Positions 1 through 12,246 of a stretch of DNA of 64,000 nucleotides are shown piece by piece. How positions within the stretch are numbered: position 1 is the stretch's first letter; every line of letters begins with the position of its first letter. A program made the translations under genes and the position numbers. The notes under the pieces were generated by a model, which ran no database searches, was not told the origin of the DNA, and was given only the letters and a program-made list of their open reading frames with translations. Source of the stretch: Sphagnum compactum (Eukaryota; Bryophyta; Sphagnopsida; Sphagnales); the NCBI GenBank assembly GCA_965153455.1, contig OZ234499.1, positions 4,447,577-4,511,576 of the forward strand. Direction: 5' to 3'.

Positions 1-3000
1 TCGTGTTTAAACAATACGAACCTATGAAATAACATATTTTGCACAGATTTCAAATGAACCCATAAAGCCTATAATTTTGTGATGGTTGTTCTAGCTATAA
101 GTTTACACATGATGTCACTTTCCTTATTTGCAACAAATTGTTTGCAATAAAAAAGTCCATTATTTCTATGTTGTTGCATGAATTTGTTATTGCAATCAAC
201 ATCACCCTAAAAACGCGATAACGCAACCAACATGAGCTAAAATGCATTCTATGATGTTAGACTTTTAAAACAACAATGTAGCTTGGTTCAATTCATGGTG
301 CAATCAATGGCACTCATGTTTTTATTTCAAAGGTTTTCTCATTTCAAAAATATTACTTTAACTTCAAAACAAGAGGATATTCTTCAGTTGATGAAATTGC
401 AGTGGATTGTAAGAAAAGGTTTATTGATGTTTTTGTCGGTTTGTCAGGTAGTGTCAATAATTCAAAAATCTTGTGAAAACGTGAGTTGTATAAACATGTT
501 CAATCTTGTCATTGACCATGTTATTGCCTTCATGAGCTTGTGCTGAGTTGTTATATTCCAACTATGGTAAAGAAATTTCATTTAAGAATTTGGATTCTAG
601 AACTTTCAAACCACAACTATCTTCAAAATCTATGCATTCTTTTTGCGTCAAAAAATTTCAGTAGTCAAGTTATTTGTGATTAATTTTTTATTACCTTCAA
701 AAGTTTACATTTGGTTGCTACATTGCAACTATGATTAAAAAAAGTTTCTCCAAGACTTTCACCATTGAATCACATCTTCATGTGATGATATTGTAAAGCA
801 CCCAAAGGTATATATAGAATCTACATTAAATAGATTTTTAATGTGTATTAAAATTTTCAAAAGTAATATTTTATTTATTTTTTAAGTTCAAATTTTGTTT
901 TAAGTTCAAATCTAGCGTCTTTCATGATGCCTAATATTCAAAATTTTAATATTTTGACATAAAATATCAATTTTAAATATTTCCACATGGGTGAATACAA
1001 AATTTTTAACTATAATGTTTTCTCCTTGATGTCATTATTACATATAATTTTGTATTCTTCCATTAATTTCAAATGTCAAAAAAATTCATTAATTAATTTT
1101 TTTAAATAAATAATTTTTAAAAATAAAATGTTGTAAAATTGTAATCTCCTAATGAATTTAAGCTCATAGTAAACATAATTATGAATTATTACATACCATT
1201 CTACAAGTTATTAATTTCATAACTACATTGAATTTTTCAATATCATTTTTTATAATTTAAATATAAATTTTATTTAATGTCAATATATTAGTTTTCAACA
1301 AATGTATATTATGTGTGTATAACATTAACCAATAATAGCTAGTAATAAATCTAATAACTTTCAAGTTACATACACATGGTATGTAATGTTGATGATGACA
1401 AATTTTAATCACATTTGACACATCAAAGTCCACATTGCAAATGTGCATGACATGTTTTAGTTGCTCTAGTCAAATTAGTTTAAATTAGTAATATCAACAT
1501 ATGCTGCTTTTGGGATTAATCAAAATAAACATAATTAGTCATTCCATACAACTAACCTTGATTTTATAGTCAATTTAGTCTTGATGCTAGGGGCATAAAA
1601 ATCATGTTTCTGTAATAGTCACTGAAGGTTGTTCACATTGCAACCATGCATCATCTATGTTGGTAGCTCTTTCACAACTATCTAGCCTAGCGCAGTTCTC
1701 ACATTCTACTTGCATCTTTGGAATGGGTGAATTATTTAAGTTGATTGGGTCTTGTTAGTTTAAGCCAACTTGTTTGAAGAAGTCCCTCCTCCATCATCCA
1801 CGTGTCATTGCGTTGACATTTAGAGTTCAAATCAATATGCCAATGGTCTCCCAAACAATGTTCAGCCTAATGTTATTGAAAAAGACTATTGAGTTTGGTA
1901 AATCAACATGGATATGCCTGTAGATGTGAAAGTATGAGCTTGGATAAGTATGATGCCCTTCTTTCACACAAGGATTAATAATTAAAGATATAGACTTTTA
2001 GGTGCAATTGATTGAACGGGTGTAAAAGTTACCATTTGAGATGTCAACCTTTTTCCACAAAGAAATCAAGTTTGTTGATTGGGGTCCACATGTATGGGGT
2101 GTTTTGATGACATATTAATGACATAATAGAGTTGTGGCATCCACATGACACTAACAAAGTGGTTGTGATGTGGATGCATCATAGCATCGAAAACAAGGTT
2201 TTTATTCTCAAAATTTTAAAAGTTTGGTGAATTTTCCCAAATTTTAGTAATTTTTTTCTGAATCTATGCTAAATTTTTCCAAAAACATTTATTGCACGAT
2301 GCGAAAATTCCCCAAAAAAAAAGAAAAAAAAACAACACAACATGAAAATTAGACAAACTAATTCTTTGGTTTAAACACCCATTTTTTGTGTACTTTTCAT
2401 TTTATTACAATGGATTCTACTATAGAAACCTTGCAGTTCAACATTCCAATGTTTAATAATTATTTTATTTGAAAATTTTATGTAAAAAACTAAAAAATTC
2501 AAGAATATATTTTCTTTCACAATATTTTTATATTTGAAAATTTATTTAAAATTTTAACATTTATAAAAATAAATATAATCAATGTCGAAGTTGCAATGGT
2601 ATTTTAATATCTCCAACTATTGTCATGGATTGTTTGACTTAGAGTTTTTCTTTTAGCGAAATTTCATACCATTGGGAGAAAAAAAAAGTGCCAAGAGTAT
2701 AAAAGATTTTTTCAAAAAACATGCACCAAAGTTGCCGCATTTTGAGGACAAAAAACTTTGAAATTGCCATATTTATTAGATAATATATTTTTAGAGGTCA
2801 ACAAAACAAAATTGAATTTTATTTTCCCATTTAACCTCTAGCCAAATTTGGCTCAATCCTCATGTGGATGATGGCTATTCCACCAAATTTGAAAAAAGTT
2901 TTGGTTTGACCCATTATCACGGACTGTTTATAGTGTTGTTCCTATTTACATATTATACTTGTACTAATGTTAAACAATAAATAATTCTCAAAATTATACA

Positions 3001-4080
3001 TCATATTTGTCATTGATGTTCAATGATAAACAGTTCTTTGAACGACAAATTCAAAAAACAAATTGGGTCAAAAACATTTTTTGAACCAACCTTGATTGTT
3101 TTTTCAAAATTTTAAATTTGAACCTAATATAGGCAAAACAAGGTCCCTATCATTGGGTTCCATTACAAAAGCAAAATACATAATGTTCTTTTATATTGAT
3201 TATAACTATTAAAATTCTTAAAATATTCCTACTAGAGTTTTTTCTCAATTTTGTCATGTAGATGAATTGATGATCATTTGAAAGAAAAATGAACCAAATT
3301 TGGTTAGAGGTCAGCCAACAAAGTACAAATTTTTTAAGCACCTAATTATTTTAGTGGCACCCATGAACTCATTGTCTACATTTGGCAACATTTAACTTTT
3401 TCCTCAAAATATGGTGACTTTTGCAAAAGAATTCCCAAAACCTTTTCAACACTTAACACTACTGAAACTGATTTTTCCGTCACATTGAAATTGTTTGCTA
3501 AAAGCACATTGACTCCAAGTGGGGTATTTGGACCCGTTAATTTGAAATAATAATATATGTCAAGAAAAATTACTGATTGTTAGTAGCTAATACCAGTTTT
3601 TGTATTCAATCATTTGGCAATTGCTTTATTTGTCCTCCTATGAGGACTTGACAAGGGCAAAAGAGATAGCAACATTCACCTCAACAAAGGATAAACTATA
3701 TTGGAATCAAATGAACCATTCACAAAACTTCAAATCCCCGCATTGGAAATTGAAATGCCTAAACTTCAAAATGTTTAAAGTTAGATCTAATGATCAGAAT
3801 TTATCTACAATACGTGTTTTTTTTTGCATCATTGGAAAATTTTATAAAAGAACTACAAGCAATCAAGTTTACATGCCCTAAAAAAATTGAGACTTAATTT
3901 ATAAAAAATATTTTAAAATTAAGACAAAAATGTGTCCCAAAGTGTCCCACAAATTAAAAAAAGAAGTTCAAGAAAGAAATCATGGTTAAATCAAACTCTT
4001 GATATAGTGTTTTATGAAAAAGGTTACCTATATAGATACAAAATGAGTTGCATGATTAAATCAATTAAGTTTTAGAAGAC
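1..4080. other. AT-rich intergenic DNA, no gene seen
   Basis: No reading frame here resembles a protein family, and the longest frames are under 100 codons in highly AT-rich DNA. The stretch is made of A/T homopolymer runs and low-complexity text. No tRNA, rRNA or intact transposon was recognised. Confidence 0.6.
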
Positions 4081-4084
4081 TTTT

Positions 4085-4250
4085 AAAGCATTTCCAATGG
4101 TGCTCAATATTTGACCTACAAAAATAATTTCACATCCATGTTTTAGTTATTTTACTTTTTTCCAACTCCATCCATAAAACTAAAATTCGGATTACAAATA
4201 GGTGGGAGACTAGTAATTGGAGCCCACCTAGAATAATCAAACTATTTACC
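4085..4250. repeat. Degraded fragment of a Harbinger-type MITE family
   Basis: This stretch aligns by eye with the MITEs at 38330-38518 and 38748-39274. Shared pieces in order are 'tccaatggtgctcaatat', 'ttagttatttta', an 'aactccatccataaaacta' block and 'ggtgggagactagta' followed by 'cccacct'. The left end (taaagcatttcca) looks like a mutated TTAGAGCATCTCCA terminus. I could not place the right terminus, so this is probably an old, partly decayed copy. Confidence 0.55.
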
Positions 4251-4808
4251 CAATTGGAAACATGGAATAATTATCAAATCGTAGTTATTAAACTCTTCCA
4301 AAGCTTTTTCAAGCCTTGGAAGATGTGCATTTTCTCATTGGACCCATCCAATATGACATTTGACTACTACACGTCTACAAGATTCTTTGTGTAAGACCAC
4401 ATATTAAACATCATTGGAGCTGTTTTGTGTTTTATTTCAAGACATTTGGAAGGGGATTCCATTTTTTATGCATGTCATTTTGTTGGGACTCATCATTTGT
4501 ACCAACTTGAATACTAAAAATTCTCATCTTTGGAATTTATGTCAATTTGAATCCTAACTCCTTAGTATAAGGGCGTTCGCACATGATTCATGTTGACATG
4601 AACTTTTTGAACACAGAAAGCACTGCCTGGACTTTTTCCTTTGTATTTTCAGCTCCATTACCTGCCTGAAGAAACTTGTTTTCAGCAAGTGGGACCTTTT
4701 GCGGTGGAAGGTACCAGCCAGGTTGTACTGGGATCTTCTTACCAACGGAAGGTACCAGCGAGCCTGTCACCATTTCTAAAAAGTGAAAAAGTCCCAGCTC
4801 TGCTTTAC

Positions 4809-4926
4809 ATAGGAAAAGGATCTGAGTATAGGCCCTTCCGGGATTTTCGACCTGTTCCCTTGGCCTACTGACCTCGGGCACAAATCTCAAATCAAGGAAG
4901 GGCTTGTACTCAGGCCCTTCTCCTAT
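4809..4926. repeat. Inverted repeat: two 51-bp arms around a 16-nt loop
   Basis: Arm 4809-4859 and the reverse complement of arm 4876-4926 align without gaps, 39 of 51 positions identical. The best core (4822-4839 against 4896-4913) matches at 16 of 18. The loop is 4860-4875. Weaker symmetry may continue outwards, since an AAAAAGTG-like motif sits on both sides. The repeat is embedded in a GC-richer island (about 4590-4960) inside AT-rich DNA, which also has two copies of GGAAGGTACCAGC (4706 and 4747). RNA from either strand could fold into a long imperfect hairpin, as in MIRNA or young inverted-repeat loci, or this may be a foldback transposon. No known miRNA was recognised. Confidence 0.7.
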
Positions 4927-5476
4927 ATTTAAACACCTAACACTTTTTGGAGGTCACCTCATAGTATAATTGGTCAGATTGTGCAAATTTTTAAAATGTT
5001 TTCAAGGATGCATGTGACTAAAAATCAGTAAATCGTAAGTGGTATCGCCATAATAGGTGTTGCCTACTTGCCATCCTCCAGAATATAACTACAACTTCCA
5101 ATCTTATACAACTTACATTCTTATACTATCCTTCATTTGATTTACTCCATGTTGCAATCAAGTAGAACCCCACATATAACTTTCTTAACTAACATTCTAC
5201 AATGTAATCATGTAACCATTATAAAAAATGTTTTCATTATAGGTGCAATTTTCAAATTGAATAGACTTTTTTCTATGTTTAAGGGGTGATTAACGAAGAA
5301 ATTTCAAAAAATAATATTTGCAAATGACTTTTGTTTCAAAATACATTTTCCTTGTAAAATTAATTGAATTTGAAGTTAAATGAATTTCACTAAGTTAAGA
5401 TTGCATAGTGAATGGGGCAATTGAATTATGCCACAATATTGTTTTAGTAAATGTAATCTTGAGACTTTCCATTCAC

Positions 5477-5706
5477 CATTTGTGACATTCAAGAGATTCA
5501 TGGTATGAAAAACTGCTTTGTGTTTTGTTTGTTTCCTTTACATAACGTACACCTTTGTGATGATTTGATCCAATTAGAAGGTGGCAAAACTCATTTGTGA
5601 CATTCAAGATATTCATGGTATGAACAATTGCTTTTTGTTTTGTTTGTTTCCTTTACATAATGTACAGCTTTGTGATGATTTGATCCAATTAGAAGGTGGC
5701 AAAACT
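5477..5706. repeat. Tandem duplication, two 115-bp units
   Basis: Unit 1 is 5477-5591 and unit 2 is 5592-5706. Both begin catttgtgacattcaaga and end in gaaggtggcaaaact. They differ at only a handful of positions, so the duplication is much younger than the surrounding decayed sequence. No coding potential was seen in either unit. Confidence 0.9.
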
Positions 5707-7900
5707 CATTTCACTTGCAAGTTCAAATTTTAATAACACCCATCCTTACCAACATGATGAAAATACTCATAAAAATTTAGATTGAAATGGGACATTCTAG
5801 TTTGAAGGATGTCATGATAGAGGTTGTTAGGAAGGATAATACAGAAGGGTGAAGGTGTTCAAAAGCACATTGAGGAACACCAATGGTGCCAAGGTGGACA
5901 CAAATTATTATTATTATTTTGACAATAGACAATGGGGGTGCAAAGATGGACGTTGGGTGCACTAGGATAAGGTAAGTTTGAAACCTTTGCTCACATGAAA
6001 CCAACTTGATTTGAATACCATAATACCTTGGTAGATTCAACATTAATTATATTATTTGTAGAAATGTTGAAATTTTAAAAAAAACATTTTTTTCCAAAGA
6101 ACAAATTATTTTGGAATATTCAACATTTCAACATTAAATTTTAATTTTTAACATGGAAAGTTTTTATTTAATTAATTATTCAACAAACATGTGTTGAAGC
6201 TACCATTATATTATGGTACCCATCACAACAGAAAAAAGTTGTTATTCAAGGTGCACAACTTTGCATTCGAGTGTGCACACTAAAGTGCATGCACACTCGC
6301 TTGTCCCTACACAAGGCCTAGGCGTGTAATAGGTTGATGTTGTGGCAATGAAGTGTTGACCACAAGACAAAATGTTTGTGTGACACTCAATTTTGGTCCA
6401 CATGGAAAGCATAATTACCAATAAGATGCCACATGATCTCATTTTGAACCTAGCTATTTGGCTCTAAACGGGAATTGAAAGTAAAGCAATTTTTTTAAAA
6501 CATCATTTTGGGTACCTATTAGAACCTGTTATAGAAATTTGGCCAAAAGTTTCCTTTTTCTTCTCTTGAAGTATTGTGAATTTCATGAAGAATCTTTTTT
6601 ACATGTCAAAATCTGATTTTCCAAGACAAAAAAGGTCAAAATTTGCCCTGAAAAAAAACCATTGTATTACAAAGCCAATTAGAAAGAAATTCCTAGAATC
6701 CAAGATTAGGTGAAGTGTATCAAATCAGACAAAAGGATCATTAGCATACGATGCAACGTATAATGTGATAATCAGACATTACCCTCGATGCACGTGTGAA
6801 TAATGAAGCATCAAACTCTAGTATAACATACACACATCCTATGCAAGCATCTCTAAGGATCAACAATGTCCCTTTGCATACTAATGGCTTATACTAATGG
6901 CTTTTAGATGCATCAACCAACACTCAATTGAAACAAGGTGTTGAAAATGTTGAAGAACAATCCTATTGTAGGAACAATGTAATTGATAGTGTCAAAGGAA
7001 ATTGGAAACTACTTAATAGTTAGTGTTCTATGAACTTGCAATTCAATTTGAATATAATCTAATTGCTTTCATTTAGTTTGTCTCTTCTTTGTACAAGGCT
7101 ATGCATTCTATTCAACAAGAGGTTAGTGAGAATCACAAAGATTTTACGTGAAGTTCAGGGAATGAGTTTCTTTCTTTCTTTTGAACTAGTTTTTTGATTC
7201 TTTCATCTTAAAACTTATATTCAACTTTACACTTTATTTGACAATGTGGTAGGTATGGTGTGGCGAAAAAGAAACCTCCTTGATGCTGCAACATGGCAAT
7301 GATGTGGCATGCTTGGCCTTTTTTGCACCCGGGAGTGTGCACCCATTCTGAGCACCTTGGATAGCAAACCCTGCAATAGCAAGAATAGATTGCTAAGGCA
7401 AGCAAGTACATTTCAGTTTGATTGGTATCAGTGTCTCACATCTATTGCACCCATCATCCTGCAACTTTGTCCTCATACTCTGAAGGAAACATACCTATTC
7501 AATAGTGCTAAGGTCTTTGCCAGAATTGAGATCAGAGCGGTAGAAGTACAGAGAACAATCAATAAGCAACTGAACCAAATGATAAGGGAACACCCACCTG
7601 CACACAACATATATGAAACTAAGGAATCAAAGAGCAACATGGTGAGTGAGTGATTTGCTTGGAATCTTAGGAATTTTACTCTTATGGATAGACCACATCT
7701 GTATGTTGGGCATTGAGGACAACATACACTTGCACACATGCACACATGAACAATGTGTGCCTATGTAGCCAATAGTTTAGAAACTGGATTAATATCTTCA
7801 TGAGTATTGACAACTTCTCCATACTTGGAGATTTAAAGCAACCCTGAATAAGATTGAAAGATGACCCAATACTAGGATTATGCAGTTTCCAAATCTGACA
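5707..7900. other. Intergenic DNA, no gene seen
   Basis: AT-rich up to about 7.2 kb, then more balanced in composition towards the CTF7 gene. Open frames such as 7309-7653 (+) match no family I know. I see no RNA gene or intact element. Confidence 0.5.
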
Positions 7901-7916
7901 ACATAAAATGAAATAG

Positions 7917-8080
7917 GAAGACTCAGCCATGATGCTCAACATGTATGAAAAGAGAAGAAGTTGACTGAGGAAACCAAGAAGGAAGGGGAATGCAAAAGAG
8001 AAGGAAAAATCAGAAAAGAACCAAACATGGAAAGAGGAAGATGAGAGAAAATAACATAAAGAACCTTTGAAGAGCATGAT
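7917..8080. repeat. Copy of local repeat Y (gene-flank family)
   Basis: The block GAAGACTCAGCCATGATG, followed by A/G-rich text, recurs at 14650 and, more diverged, at 14217 and 44891. No coding or RNA-polymerase III signature was found in it. See the copies in the CTF7-CDC48 spacer and downstream of the dolichyldiphosphatase gene. Confidence 0.55.
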
Positions 8081-9616
8081 CTTTTGAGGAGAAGATGAAG
8101 CAAAAAGGCTTGAGAATGTCTGTCCACATTGAGATGCAACATTTTAGGTATCAAGAAAGCAACATCACAATATGAACTGATAATTCTGAGAGCTTACTCG
8201 ATGGAAAGACAACAGCATACAACCACTGTAGTGAAGTGTCTTCTCAAGAGATGTTAGCAATCAGGTTGACCTAAATGAATTACACTTGCAACACAAAACA
8301 ATCAAAAACTTACATGTATATTGCAAGTCAGAGAAACTCATTGGTGGAAGGAGCCAAATCAATCTGCTGGTGTCAAGCTGGAGCTCTGACAATTGCAAAG
8401 GGAGCCCACTTGATGATACTCACTTCTTGTAGAGGGTGGAAGAGCTCTTTGGCATCAATAAGATGCCAACTTCCTCATTTGGATCTCCATCTGACATGTT
8501 TTGACAGTTGCCAAGAGAGCTGCGGCAACAAGCTTTTGAGCAACATTCCTTTTGCTAAACATGAGCTTTTCTTTGCAATGGCTGCTCACCTGGACAAATT
8601 TCTTGGAGAGGACCTGGTGAGGAGAGGAGAGGATTTTGCATCAGTTTTCAACCAGATTGTATGCCCTGATATCCTCCTCTATCCTCTATTCACTACTGCT
8701 TGCATACAAGAACAAAGGTCTGTACAATTCCTCTCTATTGCAATACAGTTTGTCAACACCTTCACATGGGTGTGTTTTGTGAAAGAAGCTCACCCAAAGC
8801 AAGCTTGCTGTAATCAAACTCCTCCTCCTCCTCCTGCTCCTTCTTCACAGATTCAAAGAGCACTAACCTCTTCTGTAGTATCATCATCATCCTCTTCTTC
8901 TTCTTCTTTTTCTTCACAGTTTGTGTATCCTTTTCGCAAAGCACCCAAGTCTCGATCAAAAGGAATCTCCCAGTTTCTGTCGAGCATAGATCCATGGGTT
9001 TTGGAGCGAATTTCGTAGGAGGTACTAGGAATCTACCTGGAATCTTTCGGAGATTCGCGCGGATTCGATCCATATCCGGAGGTTATCAGAAGACGGAATC
9101 CGGATGTAGAACCCGACGGATTCCGGAAGCGCGGACGGATCTTGGGTTCAAATTTCTTGGAGCAGAAATTGGCGGCAGACTTCATATCTGAAAGCTTTTG
9201 GTGGGTATCTTTCCATCTTTCTAGAAAACCCAACAACTTCATTTTCTTTGCTTTCTTGCGAAGAAGATGTGAATTCCTCGATGTTGTTGGACACGCAAGA
9301 TTTGCGGCATCATGTTGTTGATGGCGCAAGGTTTTTCTTCTCGCAGGAGTTCTCACAAAGAGACTATTCCTTCCCGCGTTTTTGCATTTCTCCCCAGAGC
9401 TTCTTCTTCAACTGTTCTCTCGTAAGAGGAATCATCGCTCTTTTTGCACAGATCTCCGACCCTAATTCCTCCTCTTTCTTTCTTGTGCCCGAATTTTCTC
9501 TCGCACCCATAGCTTGAAGCTCCTTAAGGAATCTTCTTCTTCTTCTTCTTCCTCCGTCGCTCTCTGGCTGGCTGCTGCGTGGAGCTCAAGAAGTTCTTAC
9601 TGGGGGAGTTGGGGGT
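8081..9616 (+). promoter_or_regulatory. Upstream flank / probable 5' UTR of CTF7
   Basis: Composition becomes GC-richer here than in the distal intergenic DNA. There are CTC/TTC microsatellite runs at about 8818-8835, 8890-8915 and 9530-9552; pyrimidine-rich TTC tracts are common in plant 5' UTRs. A long open frame (8275-9018, +) has no recognisable family and contains low-complexity Pro and Ser runs made by the microsatellites. No TATA box or transcription start can be assigned with confidence. Confidence 0.35.
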
Positions 9617-12246
9617 ATGGATATTGAAGGTGACGCTTCTGAAGTTTCTTCCAGGAATGCCTGCTGCTCTCCAGGAGAAAATGCCGTCTTGATAACCTAC
9701 AAGCGACGAAGGACTGGCATCAGTGCGACGACGAGGATGCCGTACTTTCTTTTTTCTCTTTCCTGGACCTCTCTCTTTTCTGTTGCTTCTGATGCTTCTC
9801 CCTGCGTTTCATGAAGGATCTCTCTCAATCTGTGGTATTCCAGAAGCTCTTTCTTCTAGCTAGCTTCTGTATTCGTTGCGCACCTGTGAACCTTGGGAAG
9901 CTTTCAAGTGAGAAAACCTTTAAACCGCCCAAGATTCGGGAGGACGAACTCTCCTCCAATTCTGTACGCTGCTACTAGGGTTTCTGAATCTTTCTTGCTC
10001 GTTTGAGTTCTCTTTGTGGCTTTGCATCTGATTGCTGAAGAGAAGAGTTTAGGGTTTGGGTCTGGTGAATCCTGGGAGAGGAAGGAATGGGCATTGAAAA
10101 CAGTCAAGGATCTGAGATGTGGTTGAGCACAGAAACCTTGTTGAATGCAGAATGACTGCAAAACATATGTATACCCATGTATCAAGAATGGGTTTCCTCC
10201 TCCTCTTTGGATCTGTTCATTCAATTTCTTACACATTCTTTGTTGTTTGCACATTTGATGATGGATACTCCAGTAGGGTTTTGGATTCCCACACAACAGA
10301 GACAAGGGGGACAGATGAAGAAGAAGAAAGCCCACAACCTGTCCTGGAGCTCTCTGTTTCCAAAAGCAATTGGTTACACGAACTCTCCACAATGTGGAAG
10401 AGCTCATCAGGATTATCCAAGAGAACAGTGGCACCCAATCGTCCACTTGGGCAGTATTTTCTAGATCTAGGCCAAAGAGATTTTTCATGCTCAACTTGTC
10501 CTTCATGTGGACTTGTTTATGCACGTGGAGAAGAGACAGATGAGAAGCTCCATGCATCCTTCCACAAGAGTCAACTGCAAGGCATTCAGTTCAGGGTAAA
10601 ATCTTCTTTTTCTCTTGTTTGGATTGGCACTGCACTGTGGCATATGTGTCTTTTACACATTGCTGCTATCTTGCCACATTTTTCATCACAGGCACAGTAA
10701 AACCACAATTCTGGTGGTCATAGTTTTCACTGATCCTGATTCTGAATGTATTTGGGGGAGTGTCTGTGCTACAGGGATGGCAGCACGAGAGAGTTGCTGC
10801 CAAGATCTCTAGCAAGGGTGACAGAATCATTTATGTTCTGCCGGGTGATCCCCCTCGCCATCTCTACAAGGTTCTGTTTCTACAATCCTCTCATGCTTCT
10901 CAACTCTTTGATTCTTTTGAAGCAACTGCCAAACCTGAAATGAAGATACCTGTATGCTTATGCCTGTAGCACAAGTTTTATACAGGTTTCCATTGTTAGG
11001 CATTGTGCCTGGGTGCGAATTTCAATGTATGTGTGTGGCTTGTGTGTCCAGGTAATGGAGGTTGTTAGAATAATGGAGCAGGAGATGGGCTTGGTGCCAG
11101 GTTGGTTATGGCAACAACACTGCAAGGTGCTAATTCTAAACATGGAGAATTCACTCTTGATTTTATTTTTCTTTGTTATGTGTCATACTGCACCACCCCT
11201 GAACCAAATATGGAGCAAGGGAGATGATAATGATAGAAGCAATTGGGCAAATGTGATGTTTGTGTGTGTGGCTTTTCCCATCAACTGTGTTCTGGATTGC
11301 CAGGACAGATATTCCTCTTCCCTTATGTATTTTTGTAATTGGCAGTATGGATCGCTCTTTGGTGATGTGTTATGGATTTGTGTTGGTTGTTCAAGCAGGT
11401 CTATCTTTTCATATCAGCATCAAAAAAGATTGTGGGCTGTATTTTGTGTGAGCGTATCAGCAATGCCTTTCCTATTGTGGCCACTCACCAGGACAATATT
11501 GCTCACACTTCTGATTCACAGCAGCTTGTACAGGCCTTGGATGTAGCAATAAAGACAAATACTGATGAACTAGACAGTACTGATCATAGAGTAAGATCCA
11601 GTAGTCTTTCCCTGCCTGTGATGGAAATTAGTCCTTCAGGCAAAGACCAGAGCACCATCTCTGAGGGTGGCACAGAACTTGGGGTTGGAAAATCTGTGAG
11701 GGAGAACAAAACTAGTTCAAGCAAGCTGACTTTTGGGAACTGGAAGTTTACAAGGGAAGTTCATAAGAAACGGAGACGAGTTGCAGATCAACAAGGCATG
11801 GGAAGAGTGGTTCTTTGCAGTAAGACAGCTGTCCCTGCTGTCTGTGGAGTAAGAGGGATTTGGGTTTCATGTTCAGAGAGACGAAAAGGCATTGCTTCCC
11901 AGCTTCTGGATGCCATGAGGTGCTACACCAAACCCTCATCCTCACAAAAGACTCTATCAACTCTGTATTGTATTGACAAGTTTTCTGTTTTCTGTTCAAT
12001 TGCGTGCTGATGTCTGCCATTCCCCTTTCTTGTCTAGACTGTAGTTTCTCCCTAGAATATGACCCATGCTTTCTTGGATATCAAAGCTGATGCTGTTCTT
12101 ATGGTACAATTTGCAGGAAAACATTTTTGTTTGGGTTGACACTTGAGACTTCTCAGTGTGCTTTCTCACAACCCACATCAGATGGTCAAGCTTTTGCTGC
12201 TCGTTACTGCCACAATCCAACCTTTCTTGTATATCAGCCTCAATAG
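9617..12246 (+). CDS. CTF7: CTF7/ECO1 (ESCO-type) cohesin N-acetyltransferase
   Basis: The family acetylates the SMC3 subunit of cohesin in the nucleus during S phase and so establishes sister-chromatid cohesion. Exons inferred: 9617-9741, 10274-10595, 10775-10870, 11052-11126, 11399-11919 and 12117-12246. All junctions are in phase and give 422 aa. A C2H2 zinc finger is visible (Cys117, Cys120, His135, His139), with the family pattern HASFHKSQLQGIQF then GWQHERV. The GNAT core has the acetyl-CoA-binding RRKGIA loop (about 367-372) after AVCGVRGIWVS, and the last exon carries the ECO1 C-terminal motif AFSQPTSDGQAFAARYC. Arabidopsis CTF7 is about 345 aa; the excess is a Ser/charged linker in exon 5. 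The first donor (CC|GTACTT) is weak, and no PIP box precedes the first Met, so the N terminus is the least certain part. CDC48 lies tail-to-tail downstream. Confidence 0.9.

Noticed and set aside
4641-4871. Overlapping frames on both strands at the 4.6-4.9 kb island
   Set aside because: They reflect the GC-richer composition and the inverted repeat; no family resemblance.
4967-4985. ATAGTATAATTGGTCAG resembles a tRNA A box
   Set aside because: No B box or acceptor-stem partner at a suitable distance.
8275-9018. Open frame of 247 codons (+) upstream of CTF7
   Set aside because: No recognisable domain; its Pro and Ser runs come from CTC and TTC microsatellites, and it lies in the probable 5' flank. 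It could be a transcribed leader but I cannot support a protein.
10177-10464. Alternative frame over CTF7 exon 2
   Set aside because: Shadow of the real exon; the zinc-finger frame carries the family motifs.
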